Positions 38,494-47,511 of a stretch of 64,000 bases of DNA are shown here, piece by piece. Source of the stretch: Sulfodiicoccus acidiphilus (GTDB taxonomy: Archaea; Thermoproteota; Thermoprotei_A; Sulfolobales; Sulfolobaceae); assembly GCF_003967175.1 (NCBI RefSeq), contig NZ_AP018553.1:620001-684000 (forward strand), written 5' to 3'. The translations under genes were made by a program, and so were the position numbers. The notes under the pieces are model-generated. The model saw nothing but the letters and a program-made list of their open reading frames with translations, was not told the DNA's origin and did not search any database. How positions within the stretch are numbered: position 1 is the first letter of the stretch; every line of letters begins with the position of its first letter.

Positions 38494-39321
38494 TCACTCC
38501 TTTTCTCCAGTGGTTCTAAGATGCATCTGGTAATGTAGAGCGAGCAACATGTCCCGCTCAGTTATTATTCCTTGAAGCTCCCCAGAACTCACGACCAAGA
38601 GCGAACCTATCTTTTTCTGAACGAGGATCGACGCAGCATCCCTCAAGTCGATGTCTGGATCAACTGTGATCACCCTCCGGTTCATTACGTCTCGAACACG
38701 TGCTGTTAATATATTCTTGGGGGAATTATTAATCACAGACTCTGCTAGGGACCTAAGCACGTCCGCTGCCGTCAGCATTCCTATTACCTTCCCATTACTT
38801 AGAACCGGAAGTCTCCTGAAACCCCTCCTTACCATCCTTCCTGCTGCGTCCATCAGCGGTTCATCATCGCTGACCACGTTGACTCTCCTTGACATGAACT
38901 TCCAGACCGGACCGGTACTAGGGAGTTCCTTGTAAGCCAGCAAGAGCTCCCTCTCAGTTACTAATCCACGTGGCCTCCTCTCCTTGTCTGCCACAGGAAG
39001 GGAACCGAAGTTACGAGCCACCATTATGGTCAAGGCATCCATTAGTTCGTCGTCAGGACTCACAGTGATGGGATCCCTGTTCATTACATTAGAGATCTTA
39101 GTTGACGCCAGCGATGACACCTCAGCCTCTCGACACCCACTGTAACATTGAGTTATGAAGAAGGATATTAGGTCTCGCGTTGATACGACCCCCCTCACCA
39201 CTTCGTCTGCTACTATGACTCGCCCTATTCCCCTGTCCCTGACCTTACGTAGGGCCTGACCCACGAGCTCCTCAGGCCTCGACAGCGGAGGATCTGGAAT
39301 CATGAGTGTAGCGATCTTCAT
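38494..39321 (-). CDS. Protein with four CBS domains
   Basis: About 275 residues made of two Bateman modules: CBS repeats around residues 8-60, 78-130, 140-195 and 210-265, each ending in a G-(I/V/L)-(V/L/I)-(T/S)-x-(R/A)-(D/E) motif such as GVVSTRDL, GLVTERELL, GMLTAADVL and GIITERDML. CBS pairs bind adenine nucleotides and often gate partner enzymes or transporters. The long upstream extension is a shadow of the divergent gene. ATG 39321 has a TATA-like CATTTTAATAC 25-30 nt upstream and is the likely leaderless start. Confidence 0.88.
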   Translation of the reverse strand: MKIATLMIPDPPLSRPEELVGQALRKVRDRGIGRVIVADEVVRGVVSTRDLISFFITQCYSGCREAEVSSLASTKISNVMNRDPITVSPDDELMDALTIMVARNFGSLPVADKERRPRGLVTERELLLAYKELPSTGPVWKFMSRRVNVVSDDEPLMDAAGRMVRRGFRRLPVLSNGKVIGMLTAADVLRSLAESVINNSPKNILTARVRDVMNRRVITVDPDIDLRDAASILVQKKIGSLLVVSSGELQGIITERDMLLALHYQMHLRTTGEKE

Positions 39322-39397
39322 GAAAGAAACTCGCCTAACTAGTATTAAAATGGAGCTTTCGGACAAAGCTTTAACTCCGATCATCGAACCCGTTCCC

Positions 39398-39868
39398 ATG
39401 AGGTGGAAGGTAATAGTCCCCGTGGCTACTACAATACTAGCAGTCGTGATAGTGCTTTCGCTTTTTATCGTCGCTAGGGGACCGGATCGGTTTGACGGAT
39501 TCCAGAGGGTCACCTACCAATACTCCACAGGTCCTTTCATCATGGACGGACTCCACGTTGTAAAGTGTGTCAGTGTTGTATACAAGAACGGCAACTCTAC
39601 CCTCAGCGGATACATGTTAGTCTTCGGAAACCAGACCGCTGCAGGAGAATTCGCACGTCAGTACGTCTCACTCATAAACGATACCAATGTCAAGGAGATA
39701 ATGGTGGGAGGGGAAAACGTTACCCTATTTAGCTTCAATGAAGGAAAGGGTTACACTCTGATCGCAGAACAGAGAGGTACATTCATAGCAGTCTCATCCT
39801 ACGACGTGAGCCTACCTACGCTGAAGTCCTTCTACTTCTTCTTTCTGAGCACCTACGATCCTCAATGA
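39398..39868 (+). CDS. Membrane-anchored extracytoplasmic protein of unknown function
   Basis: About 156 residues from ATG 39398: an N-terminal membrane anchor (about 5-27) followed by a domain of about 130 residues with Asn-x-Ser/Thr sites. ATG 39350 or further upstream would place 16-32 extra residues before the anchor; the AAAGCTTTAACT stretch about 27 nt before 39398 favours the short form. No family recognised. Divergent from the CBS gene; its 3' end overlaps the convergent MFS gene by 7 bases. Confidence 0.6.
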   Translation: MRWKVIVPVATTILAVVIVLSLFIVARGPDRFDGFQRVTYQYSTGPFIMDGLHVVKCVSVVYKNGNSTLSGYMLVFGNQTAAGEFARQYVSLINDTNVKEIMVGGENVTLFSFNEGKGYTLIAEQRGTFIAVSSYDVSLPTLKSFYFFFLSTYDPQ

Positions 39869-41025
39869 TGCCTGGCCACTGCCTCTGCTCTCGAAGGGGG
39901 AGGAGCCGAGCTCCTAGCGTCGTCCAGAAAGAGATAGAGGGTGGAAGCAGCCAATCTCCCTAGAGCTGCACTTAAGAGTAACAACCTCAAGGAGAAGGTC
40001 TGCCCCAGGGGCGCCAGGAGGGTGGCCATGAGCCCTCCCAAGATCCCTCCAGCCAAGGCACCTACACCTGAGAACGCGTTGTAAAAGGCTATACCCCTTC
40101 TCTTATCCTCTACCTTGTCGAACAGATATGAGTAATATGCTGTGGAGGATATGGAACCAGTGAAGCCGGACACGATCTGCGCTCCGTATATGTCGTAAAC
40201 CGAGGTGCCAAGCGCGTAAGCTAGGGGGAAAGTAACGAGGCCGAGTCTCCCGAGGAACATCATGAACTTCCTGTACCTGTCGACTAAAGCCCCTATTCTC
40301 CTCTGGAGGATGAGCGTAGAACAACCAGCTATAACAGAGGTGAGGCCAACCTGCAAAGCGTTCATGTGATACACATACACCTGTGCTAAGGGGAAGAGAG
40401 GCCATGCAAAGGCCCAAGTTGCGTTAAACGCGGCGGTGATACCAAGGAACTTCCATACTTTAGGGAGGGAGGGTTTGGAGGGCCTGGCTTCGGCTACTTC
40501 CTCCCATCTCAGGGTTAGCAGACCATTAGTTAGGTATATGGAGCCCGATGCTAGGAATACTGGCGCGAAGTTAGAGTAATTTGAGCCAACTAGCAAGCCC
40601 GTGACCAAGGTGGCGATCAACCCCCCGATGGAGGAGTAGAAACCGTACTCGGCCAAACGCTTTCCTCTGGCTCCAATGCTGAACCTCTCAAGGACTATGA
40701 GCCAGCCGAATGTGGACATCCCAGATAGGCAGGAAATGGCGATGTAGATCCCAACGTATGCCGCCGGGTAATTGATTCCTATAGCTACCATGAGGTACCA
40801 CAATATCCCGACTGAGACGTCGGCTAGGAGGATCAGTTTCTTGGGGGAGGTCTTTATGGAGGACAGTGCAAGTTGTGAGATAGAAGAGAAGAAGGTGTTA
40901 GCGGTGGCTATTATTCCGAGATCTATTCCGTCTACACCCAATAAAGCAGCTAGGAAGTTAACGAAGGGTTGAGTCAGACTTGACGCCAAGGTCTGTAACA
41001 CGGCATACGTCCTTAGTTTAGCCAC
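39862..41025 (-). CDS. Major facilitator superfamily transporter
   Basis: 387 residues with 11-12 hydrophobic helices and a basic loop ERFSIGARGKRLAEYGF in the first half, VDRYRKFMMFLGR in the second. This is the common Sulfolobales MFS type without a clear substrate. GTG 41025 follows a TGATTTAAGC element about 30 nt upstream. It is divergent from tldD. Confidence 0.78.
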   Translation of the reverse strand: MAKLRTYAVLQTLASSLTQPFVNFLAALLGVDGIDLGIIATANTFFSSISQLALSSIKTSPKKLILLADVSVGILWYLMVAIGINYPAAYVGIYIAISCLSGMSTFGWLIVLERFSIGARGKRLAEYGFYSSIGGLIATLVTGLLVGSNYSNFAPVFLASGSIYLTNGLLTLRWEEVAEARPSKPSLPKVWKFLGITAAFNATWAFAWPLFPLAQVYVYHMNALQVGLTSVIAGCSTLILQRRIGALVDRYRKFMMFLGRLGLVTFPLAYALGTSVYDIYGAQIVSGFTGSISSTAYYSYLFDKVEDKRRGIAFYNAFSGVGALAGGILGGLMATLLAPLGQTFSLRLLLLSAALGRLAASTLYLFLDDARSSAPPPSRAEAVARHH

Positions 41026-41192
41026 GAAGCGACATTCATCACCCTGCCGCTTAAATCAGTGAGGGGACGGTTCCTTGGGGGAAGTTAAAACAGGGTGTGC
41101 AGGAGACGACTAGGGTTAGGATCGTGGAAGATCACCCTCTGTATTCGGGCCAACAACGCACAGCTTTTTAGCTTAATAACTCACTTACCGTC

Positions 41193-42587
41193 ATGTCCAC
41201 TCTCGAGGCTGCTCTACTGAAGGCAGAGAAGTGGGGTGCTCAATACGCCGAGGTGAGGTTCCACAAGAACTTCAGTTCTCAGCTAATTATGCTCAACGGC
41301 AACATAATAAGCAACGAACAGGACTCCTCATCTGGCTACTCTCTAAGGACGTATAGAGAGGGACACCTAGACTTCTATTCCGACGACACTAGCCCTCCAG
41401 AGCCGACTTCTACACCGATAGGTAGGGGTTGGGAAGTAGGTGTGGACTTGCATGGCGAAGTGGGAAATGTCGAGTTCTCCTACGAGGGGAGGCAAAGCTT
41501 CAGAGAAGTGGACCTCGCGGAGAAGCTAGAGCTGTTGAAGGGGATCTTCGATCAGGCGAGGGCACTAAAGTTGAACAGCAAGTTGGAGAGATTGACGTTG
41601 AACTACTGGGAGGGAGTGGAGGAGAAAGAGGTGGTGAACTCTATTGGGCTGAGGCTTCGCTCTAGGGTGGGCAGAGTTGGACTATGGTACTCTTTCACGC
41701 TTAAGGAGGGAGACAAATACATTACGGCCTCCGTAGAGGAATTCGGAAACTCTGGGGGATTCGAGAAGGTGAAAGAATGGAGGGCCATGGAAGCCATAGC
41801 TGAAAGGATCAGATCGGTAGACGATTTAGTAAGTAGAGGGAAGGCTCCCAGCCCAGGAAAGAAAGACGTCATAGTGAGCGGCATGATAGCTGGAATAATA
41901 GCCCACGAGTCTGGAGGTCATCCCTTCGAGGCAGATAGAGTTCTGGGAAGGGAGGCGGCACAGGCGGGGAGAAGTTACCTAAACAAGGATTGGATAGGAA
42001 GGCGTATGGGAACACGGGTCCTGAACCTAGTGGACGATCCTACATTGGAAGGTAGCATGGGGTTTTATATCGTGGACGACGAAGGGGTGAGAGCCAGGAG
42101 GAAGTTCCTGATAAAGGATGGAGTAGTCAACGAGCTCCTCCATAACAGGTTCACTGCTTCGCGTTGGGAAACCAGAAGCAACGGCTCTTCTAGGGCGATG
42201 GACTACGAGTCTGAACCTATAATAAGGATGTCAAACACGTTCTTCCTACCAGGTAATGCTAAGTTCGAGGAACTCCTCGAGGACGTGGAGGACGGTGTAT
42301 TCTTGAAGTCGTACATGGAGTGGAACATTGACGATACGAGGTGGGGACAGAGGTACGTAGGACTTGAGGCCTACGAGGTGAGAAGGGGTGAGTTAGGAGA
42401 CCCACTTAAGTTCCCGGTGCTCGAGTCCACCACAGGTGAGATATACTCGTCAGTAGACATGGTTGACGATACCCTGACTTTCTATCCAGGAACGTGTGGG
42501 AAGGGAGAACCAAGCCAGGGGGTTCCAGTGTGGCTTGGAGGGCCAGACATGAGAATGAGGGGCGTGAGAGTGAAGGTGTTGGAGTGA
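41193..42587 (+). CDS. tldD: TldD-family metalloprotease subunit
   Basis: 464 residues. The zinc-site motif HESGGH (HExxxH) is at 238-243, and the conserved C-terminal cysteine lies in FYPGTCGKGEPSQ. TldD forms a heterodimeric protease with TldE that degrades unfolded peptides inside a closed cavity; in archaea it acts as a general peptidase. The stop overlaps the tldE ATG by one base (TGATG), so the two are translationally coupled. Confidence 0.93.
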   Translation: MSTLEAALLKAEKWGAQYAEVRFHKNFSSQLIMLNGNIISNEQDSSSGYSLRTYREGHLDFYSDDTSPPEPTSTPIGRGWEVGVDLHGEVGNVEFSYEGRQSFREVDLAEKLELLKGIFDQARALKLNSKLERLTLNYWEGVEEKEVVNSIGLRLRSRVGRVGLWYSFTLKEGDKYITASVEEFGNSGGFEKVKEWRAMEAIAERIRSVDDLVSRGKAPSPGKKDVIVSGMIAGIIAHESGGHPFEADRVLGREAAQAGRSYLNKDWIGRRMGTRVLNLVDDPTLEGSMGFYIVDDEGVRARRKFLIKDGVVNELLHNRFTASRWETRSNGSSRAMDYESEPIIRMSNTFFLPGNAKFEELLEDVEDGVFLKSYMEWNIDDTRWGQRYVGLEAYEVRRGELGDPLKFPVLESTTGEIYSSVDMVDDTLTFYPGTCGKGEPSQGVPVWLGGPDMRMRGVRVKVLE

Positions 42588-43840
42588 TGGAGGAACAGTT
42601 TAAGAGCGTAGACAGTTACGCCGTTCTCACCTTCGAGTATAAAAGGACAATGGTGAAGTTCGCCTCCAACGCTATCACGGTGACCCAGCGATGGAAGTCC
42701 AAGGCTTACAGCGTCGTGCTAACTTCCGGTGACAGGACAGCGATAGCCGGAGGAAGAGGGAGCGTAAGCGACGCACTGGAGGAGGCGAGGAGGAAGTTAC
42801 AATACTCCCAGACTCCTTTCCCAGTTGTCTTTCCTAAGGACGAAAGGAAAGTCGTCAAGAGGATCACAAATGGCGAAGTGGAGGGGGCCGTGAAGGATCC
42901 CTCCAAAGTAGTGGAACACGTACTCAACTCCTTCGAAGTGGACACGTACGGTACCATAGACATAGCCCTAATGAGTAGGAAGCTTAAGACGTCTGGAGGA
43001 TTCGAGGGGGAGGAAGAGAACGCGAATGTGACGGCATACTTTAGAGCCTTTAAGGGGGAGAACAGCGGGAGTTGGGCTTGGTCTGGGAATTCGATAGATT
43101 ACGTTAAGCTAAGGGATACCGTGCGCAGGGCCACGCGATACGCCGAGCTGAGCGGTGAAGTGAAGATAGAAGACGGACGGTACAACGTGGTGCTGTCTCC
43201 CTTAGTCTTCTCGAACCTGATAGGGATCGTGGCCTGGATGTCGTCTGCTATGTCCTTAGAAGTGGGAAGCTCCATTTTTCTAGGGAAAAGACCGGGCGAT
43301 GCAGTGGCCTCAGAGAGACTATCCCTAGTTGACTCTCCCAGATCAACCTATTTCGGGACGTGGGAATTCGACGACGAAGGAGTAGATACTTACAATAAAC
43401 CCATAATAGAACGGGGAAAGCTCGAGACCTTCCTGTACAATAGGGCCTTAGCAGAGAAGGCCAAGAGGAAGAGTACTGGGAACGCTGGATGGGTGTTCCC
43501 AAGGCCGTGGAGTCTGGAGGTGGGAGAGGGTGATGTAGGAGAAGAATCCCTCTATTCTGGAGCCTCTCTGCTCTTCAACAACAATTGGTACACTAGAATG
43601 CAGAACTACGTTGAGGGTACGTTCTCGACCGTCGGAAGGGATGCCATAATCGTGTTAAAGGATGGAAGGGAAGTAGGGATAGCTAGGAGATTGAGAATAG
43701 CTGACAGTCTTAGGAACTTGTTATTGAACGTGGAATCTCTCTCGAAGACGAGGTATCCCATAAGGTGGTGGGAGGTAGAGACGCCGACTGTAAGTCCCTT
43801 TGCCCTAGTGAGAGGACTACGAATATCCAGGGCCTCTTAG
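42587..43840 (+). CDS. tldE: TldE/PmbA-family metalloprotease subunit
   Basis: About 417 residues from ATG 42587; the longer open frame upstream lies inside tldD and is not coding. It lacks the HExxxH motif, as expected for TldE, the non-zinc partner of TldD. PmbA-family features include VVLSPLVFSNLIGI and the RLSLVDSP...GTWEFDDEGV segment. Its 3' end overlaps the convergent oxidoreductase gene by four bases. Confidence 0.9.
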   Translation: MEEQFKSVDSYAVLTFEYKRTMVKFASNAITVTQRWKSKAYSVVLTSGDRTAIAGGRGSVSDALEEARRKLQYSQTPFPVVFPKDERKVVKRITNGEVEGAVKDPSKVVEHVLNSFEVDTYGTIDIALMSRKLKTSGGFEGEEENANVTAYFRAFKGENSGSWAWSGNSIDYVKLRDTVRRATRYAELSGEVKIEDGRYNVVLSPLVFSNLIGIVAWMSSAMSLEVGSSIFLGKRPGDAVASERLSLVDSPRSTYFGTWEFDDEGVDTYNKPIIERGKLETFLYNRALAEKAKRKSTGNAGWVFPRPWSLEVGEGDVGEESLYSGASLLFNNNWYTRMQNYVEGTFSTVGRDAIIVLKDGREVGIARRLRIADSLRNLLLNVESLSKTRYPIRWWEVETPTVSPFALVRGLRISRAS

Positions 43841-44721
43841 AGGAACGAGAGGATGCCCATCCTACCCTTCCTCCATAGGTAGTACTTCTCAATGAACCTC
43901 TTCATCAGTCTCCTAATCGGGGACTTCTTGACACTTACGTAGGTTCCTCCCCAGGGGACGTCGCTCCTAATGTGAAGTCCGAACTTTCCGAAGTCAAGTA
44001 TGTTGATAAATATAGGCTTCAGGACCTTCGCCCTTCCACTGGCGTTGAGGCCAGCGACTGTCCCCATTCTCATTGCTAGCTCCCCCAACTTAGGGCCTTC
44101 CAAGAGGTCACCTGCTACGTAGACCCCTGGTTCCACCTCTAGAGACGGGCCGGGCGAGAGGAAACGACCGATCAGCTCGTGGGGTTCAGGGGCCGTTAAC
44201 TGGAACTCGCAGGACTCACCAACCCTGACTCCTACTTCACTAAGGGAATCGTCTACTACCTTTGAGACCTCCTCTCCTAACCACGAAAGTGGACTTCCAC
44301 AGTACTTGACCTCGAGACCCCTCTGTCTGAGGTACAATAGGGCCTGAATAGCAATGTATTCATCGTAATTGTACTCAACTCCTAACGACGGCCTGTTAGA
44401 GGACCTCAATTCACGCAGCAACTGATCTAGTCTAGGCCTGCGACAGCCTAGTGCAATAACCATCTTGTCTGCTTGGACTTTTCTTCCTCCCACAATAATC
44501 CACTTCCCCTTGAGGTCCAAGTCATTGATGCGCTCAATCACTGCTCCCTTCGGAAGCTTCGAAATGTAAGGGGTGACCCTTAATAAGTTCCGCAGGTAGG
44601 CTGTGTAGAACTTGAATGTGGAAGAGTCGGTAATCAAGGTGGCCTTTCCCCTGAGCGCGTAATACGCGTTGACTCCAGCGTATCCGGCTCCAAGTACGAG
44701 CACATTCAATTTAATCACCAA
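43837..44721 (-). CDS. Short FAD-dependent pyridine-nucleotide oxidoreductase-like protein
   Basis: 294 residues. The N-terminal dinucleotide-binding motif GAGYAGVNAYYAL and the distal FAD motif EPGVYVAGDLLEGPKLGELAMRMG are present, placing it with NDH-2/sulfide:quinone reductase-like flavoproteins. At 294 residues it is about 100 shorter than NDH-2: the middle segment that would be the NAD(P)H domain has no intact GxGxxG. The C-terminus (VKKSPIRRLMKRFIEKYYLWRKG) is basic and amphipathic, suggesting membrane association. Electron acceptor unknown. Confidence 0.7.
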   Translation of the reverse strand: MVIKLNVLVLGAGYAGVNAYYALRGKATLITDSSTFKFYTAYLRNLLRVTPYISKLPKGAVIERINDLDLKGKWIIVGGRKVQADKMVIALGCRRPRLDQLLRELRSSNRPSLGVEYNYDEYIAIQALLYLRQRGLEVKYCGSPLSWLGEEVSKVVDDSLSEVGVRVGESCEFQLTAPEPHELIGRFLSPGPSLEVEPGVYVAGDLLEGPKLGELAMRMGTVAGLNASGRAKVLKPIFINILDFGKFGLHIRSDVPWGGTYVSVKKSPIRRLMKRFIEKYYLWRKGRMGILSFL

Positions 44722-45133
44722 GGTTTAGAGTGTCTTAGAGAAGACAGAGAAGAGTTTTAACTGTAGAACAGAAGGAAATCAAACAGGATTTCAGGAGGAC
44801 AAAGCCAGATGTAATGAAATTTAAAGGAGAGCGTCGCCTGCGAAGACTCGCATCCTTTGTAGATAATTTATACGTTTTGAAAATCTTTTCGTGCCATTAT
44901 TGCTCTATCCCGAAGGAAGTTCAGGACTGGGCTAGGAACAGCGGGAGCTCCTCCCCCCGGAAACCTGAGGAGTTAAATGGAATCCCTAATTATTCAAATG
45001 AGATAGTTAGTCCTTCGAATCTCACTACTCCCTAAGTGAGACCTAAAACTCGAAACGATTGCGGGAGCCGCGAACAACTTTGAATTTAACTCTCAATAGC
45101 GAAGGGAAGTCAGAGGTCAATAGAGGTCTCGAC
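44722..45133. other. Intergenic region without a supported gene
   Basis: A 73-codon frame at 44814-45035 shows no family features. A-rich stretches near 44745-44790 may hold promoter elements for the divergent genes. Confidence 0.4.
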
Positions 45134-45772
45134 ATGGAGGCTTTTGTTCCCATCTATCGAAGGAGTTGCGTGGAGTTAGCTTATTCGGAGGAAAGGGAGG
45201 TTATACCTTGGTCTGAAGTTAGGAACATAACTCTTCGTAAGGTGAGGGAGGACGAGATCAGGTTCGTTGTTGAGGATGTGGAACTCGCCTACGTCCCTAT
45301 TCCCCTCCTTCCTCAACTTGGAGAGGTACTTGTCCTATCCAACGGAGCTGTATTCTCGGAGGGGATGGAGATAAGGTCGTGGAGAAGCGGAAATAAGCTG
45401 TTCGTACCTAGTTCTCACTCAGTCCACTTTTACTTGGCCAGGCTGTTCACAAACAGGCGATGGATTCCAGTCCAGGATAGAGGATCAGCAGATGCAGAAG
45501 TAGTAGAGGAGCCTGGAAATCTATGGGAAAAGTGGAAAGGTAGTTGCGGTGATGTCCCTATTCCATTGAAGGTGGTGGTTTCAACTAAGCTGGATCAGAA
45601 GACGTTGTTAGGAATCAAGGTAGAGTTGAGAAGGTCCGCCGCCCTCGCGGAAAATCATGGGAGAATAAAATCAGTGACGAAGGAGATGGGCCTCAAAGGC
45701 CGGAGCGCCTTAGAGTGTTTCATAAAGCTATGTGAACCTTTTTGTGGAAGAGCCAAGTTACTTCTCCTATAG
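45134..45772 (+). CDS. Uncharacterised protein
   Basis: About 212 residues from ATG 45134, preceded by AGAGGTC eight bases upstream; an in-frame TTG at 45059 would add 25 residues. Predicted mixed alpha/beta with no membrane segment. Basic C-terminal third with two CxxxC-like cysteines (CFIKLCEPFCGRAK). I do not recognise a family. It is isolated between intergenic stretches. Confidence 0.55.
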   Translation: MEAFVPIYRRSCVELAYSEEREVIPWSEVRNITLRKVREDEIRFVVEDVELAYVPIPLLPQLGEVLVLSNGAVFSEGMEIRSWRSGNKLFVPSSHSVHFYLARLFTNRRWIPVQDRGSADAEVVEEPGNLWEKWKGSCGDVPIPLKVVVSTKLDQKTLLGIKVELRRSAALAENHGRIKSVTKEMGLKGRSALECFIKLCEPFCGRAKLLLL

Positions 45773-45892
45773 CTAAGTGAGGCAGATAAGGAGCCACAAT
45801 GTGTCCTTCGCTAAACTTCCGCGTCCTCAATACATTGTTTACAACATGCTTACCCATGGCGTAACTTGTTCTCACTCTATATTATCCGAAGT

Positions 45893-46190
45893 TGAAGGGG
45901 AAGACCGTAGTGAGGATCCCCTCATTTAAATTCAACCTCAAGAACTCCCCGTGACACTCTCGATAGCGTGAGTCCCCTAAACGTCCAGGAGAAGGTCCGC
46001 GAGGCGCTCCTCCGGCTCGCCTAGCAATATGTAGGTACCGAACTAGATCGGGGTTCGGATGAGTATGGGCGCCTGTGGGCAGGGGACTCATCATACATTC
46101 ACTTTTCCTGGGGGTGTATAGCAAGTCTTCGACGAAGGGAATCCCCACCGCGAGGATGTTCCTTTCGCGGGGGTGAGTTCACCATTCTTT
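45893..46190 (+). mobile_element. Degraded non-autonomous IS200/IS605-like element
   Basis: 45895-45935 (GGGGAAGACCGTAGTGAGGATCCCCTCATTTAAA) resembles 63950-63994 and the inverse of the common end module. The far end has CCGCGAGG...TTCGCGGGGGTGAG at 46148-46179, the other hairpin type. The interior has no ORF. The remaining gap (45773-46231) shows nothing else. Confidence 0.5.
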
Positions 46191-46231
46191 GCCCCACTAC
46201 AGCGAGTTTCCTGATAAGTTAGGTAGACAAA

Positions 46232-47335
46232 TCAGGGGCTCTTCCCTTTCTTGAAGAGAACTTCTATGACCTTCACAAGGAAAGGGAGTGAAACGGAACC
46301 GAGCATAGCTCCGATCTCTAGGGACAACTGAATAGGAGTCGAAGAGACGAGAACTGAGTAAAGTCCATATGTTACTAAACCTGCTGTGAGAAGTGAAAGG
46401 AGGGAATGAAGAGGCCTTCTGAAGTAAAAAGGCATCGCGAAAAACGTCAGCCCTAGAGTGAAGTAGAGTAGTGCCACTGATGGAGCTACTGTCAAGTCAT
46501 AGTAGGAGACTGGATATGGGAGGCCAGCCATCAAGGTGATCAAGAAGACGACGCACAAAAGTAGGAACAGCTTCCTTGATCTGAAGCCTACCCATATTAA
46601 TCTTTTTATAGCCGTAAATTCTGCAATAACCAAGGCCGCAGCAGAGATGGAACTAAACTTCACGAAGTAGGAAGGAACAGAGAAGAAGGACGATATAACG
46701 AACATGATGGAGGACAGCCCGAAGACGTAAAGAACGTACCTAGGACGCCCAGGCTGGGAGTAAGGAATGAGAGTGACACATATGACCACTAGGGCTGACG
46801 TGAGGGGAGACAAGAAGTCAATGGGTGGGAAGGCAAGATAAGGAGAAAGCTTCCAGCCTATGGGCAGAGAGAGTAGGACCTGCGAAACCGCCATGATCAA
46901 GAGGCCGTAGTATTCCAAGTTTGTTAAAATCAGTACCAAGATAGAAAAACCCAAGGTAGATGTGACAAGGTAGAACTCCACTCCCCTCAATCCTAAAAGC
47001 CAATAGCCGATGTAATCTACTGTGTAGGAGAGGTAAAGGAAGTAGCTACCCAACCAGCTTACAAGCTGTACCATGCCCAATTTGGTTGAAACTCGATTGA
47101 CGTAACTGTAAAGTCCCTGCGAAGGCCACTCGCTTCGCAACATAAGGAAAAGGGTAAGGAAAAGGGGAGAAGTGAGGGCCACTGTCTCTATGGAGGTTAG
47201 TAGACCTTCGTGGAGCGCCACTATTCCCATGGGGGCAACGGAATTGACAGCGAAACCTAGAGTTAACACATTCCTCTTGTTCACTAACAAAGATCGCGTG
47301 TGCGAGGAGAAAAGCGTTGAGTGAGTCTCTGGCAT
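46232..47335 (-). CDS. APC-type permease-like membrane protein
   Basis: 367 residues with ten or so membrane helices. The start (VLTLGFAVNSVAPMGIVAL) has the helix-1 glycine/proline break of amino-acid permeases, but the protein is about 100 residues shorter than usual and the loops are very short. It is either a compact family member or a divergent one. Substrate unknown. It is divergent from the ups pilus operon and not obviously linked to it. Confidence 0.65.
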   Translation of the reverse strand: MPETHSTLFSSHTRSLLVNKRNVLTLGFAVNSVAPMGIVALHEGLLTSIETVALTSPLFLTLFLMLRSEWPSQGLYSYVNRVSTKLGMVQLVSWLGSYFLYLSYTVDYIGYWLLGLRGVEFYLVTSTLGFSILVLILTNLEYYGLLIMAVSQVLLSLPIGWKLSPYLAFPPIDFLSPLTSALVVICVTLIPYSQPGRPRYVLYVFGLSSIMFVISSFFSVPSYFVKFSSISAAALVIAEFTAIKRLIWVGFRSRKLFLLLCVVFLITLMAGLPYPVSYYDLTVAPSVALLYFTLGLTFFAMPFYFRRPLHSLLSLLTAGLVTYGLYSVLVSSTPIQLSLEIGAMLGSVSLPFLVKVIEVLFKKGKSP

Positions 47336-47344
47336 CTGTCGACT

Positions 47345-47380
47345 TGCTCCCTCGCCCTAAGGGGCGAGGATTTTCGTCTT
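47345..47380. repeat. Isolated element-type hairpin
   Basis: CCCTCGCCC-taa-GGGGCGAGG followed by ATTTTCGTC, similar to the hairpin in the common end module of the nearby non-autonomous elements. Probably a solitary remnant. Confidence 0.4.
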
Positions 47381-47480
47381 TTGTAAAACGCTGCTGGCAT
47401 TACCTTCAGCCTCTCATTATGATTTTCGGCCAACAGACACCCGTTCTTAAACTGATCTGTAGTGTGAGGTCCCCTAAGTT

Positions 47481-47490
47481 CCTATATTAC
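47481..47490 (+). promoter_or_regulatory. TATA box of the ups pilus operon
   Basis: CCTATATTAC centred 27 nt before ATG 47512. It shows that the open frame upstream of that ATG is not translated. Confidence 0.65.
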
Positions 47491-47511
47491 GGTAAGACGG
47501 ATATCAGAAGA

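Noticed and set aside
44814-45035. 73-codon ORF in the gap before 45134
   Set aside because: No recognisable features or start signals; sequence composition is that of intergenic DNA.
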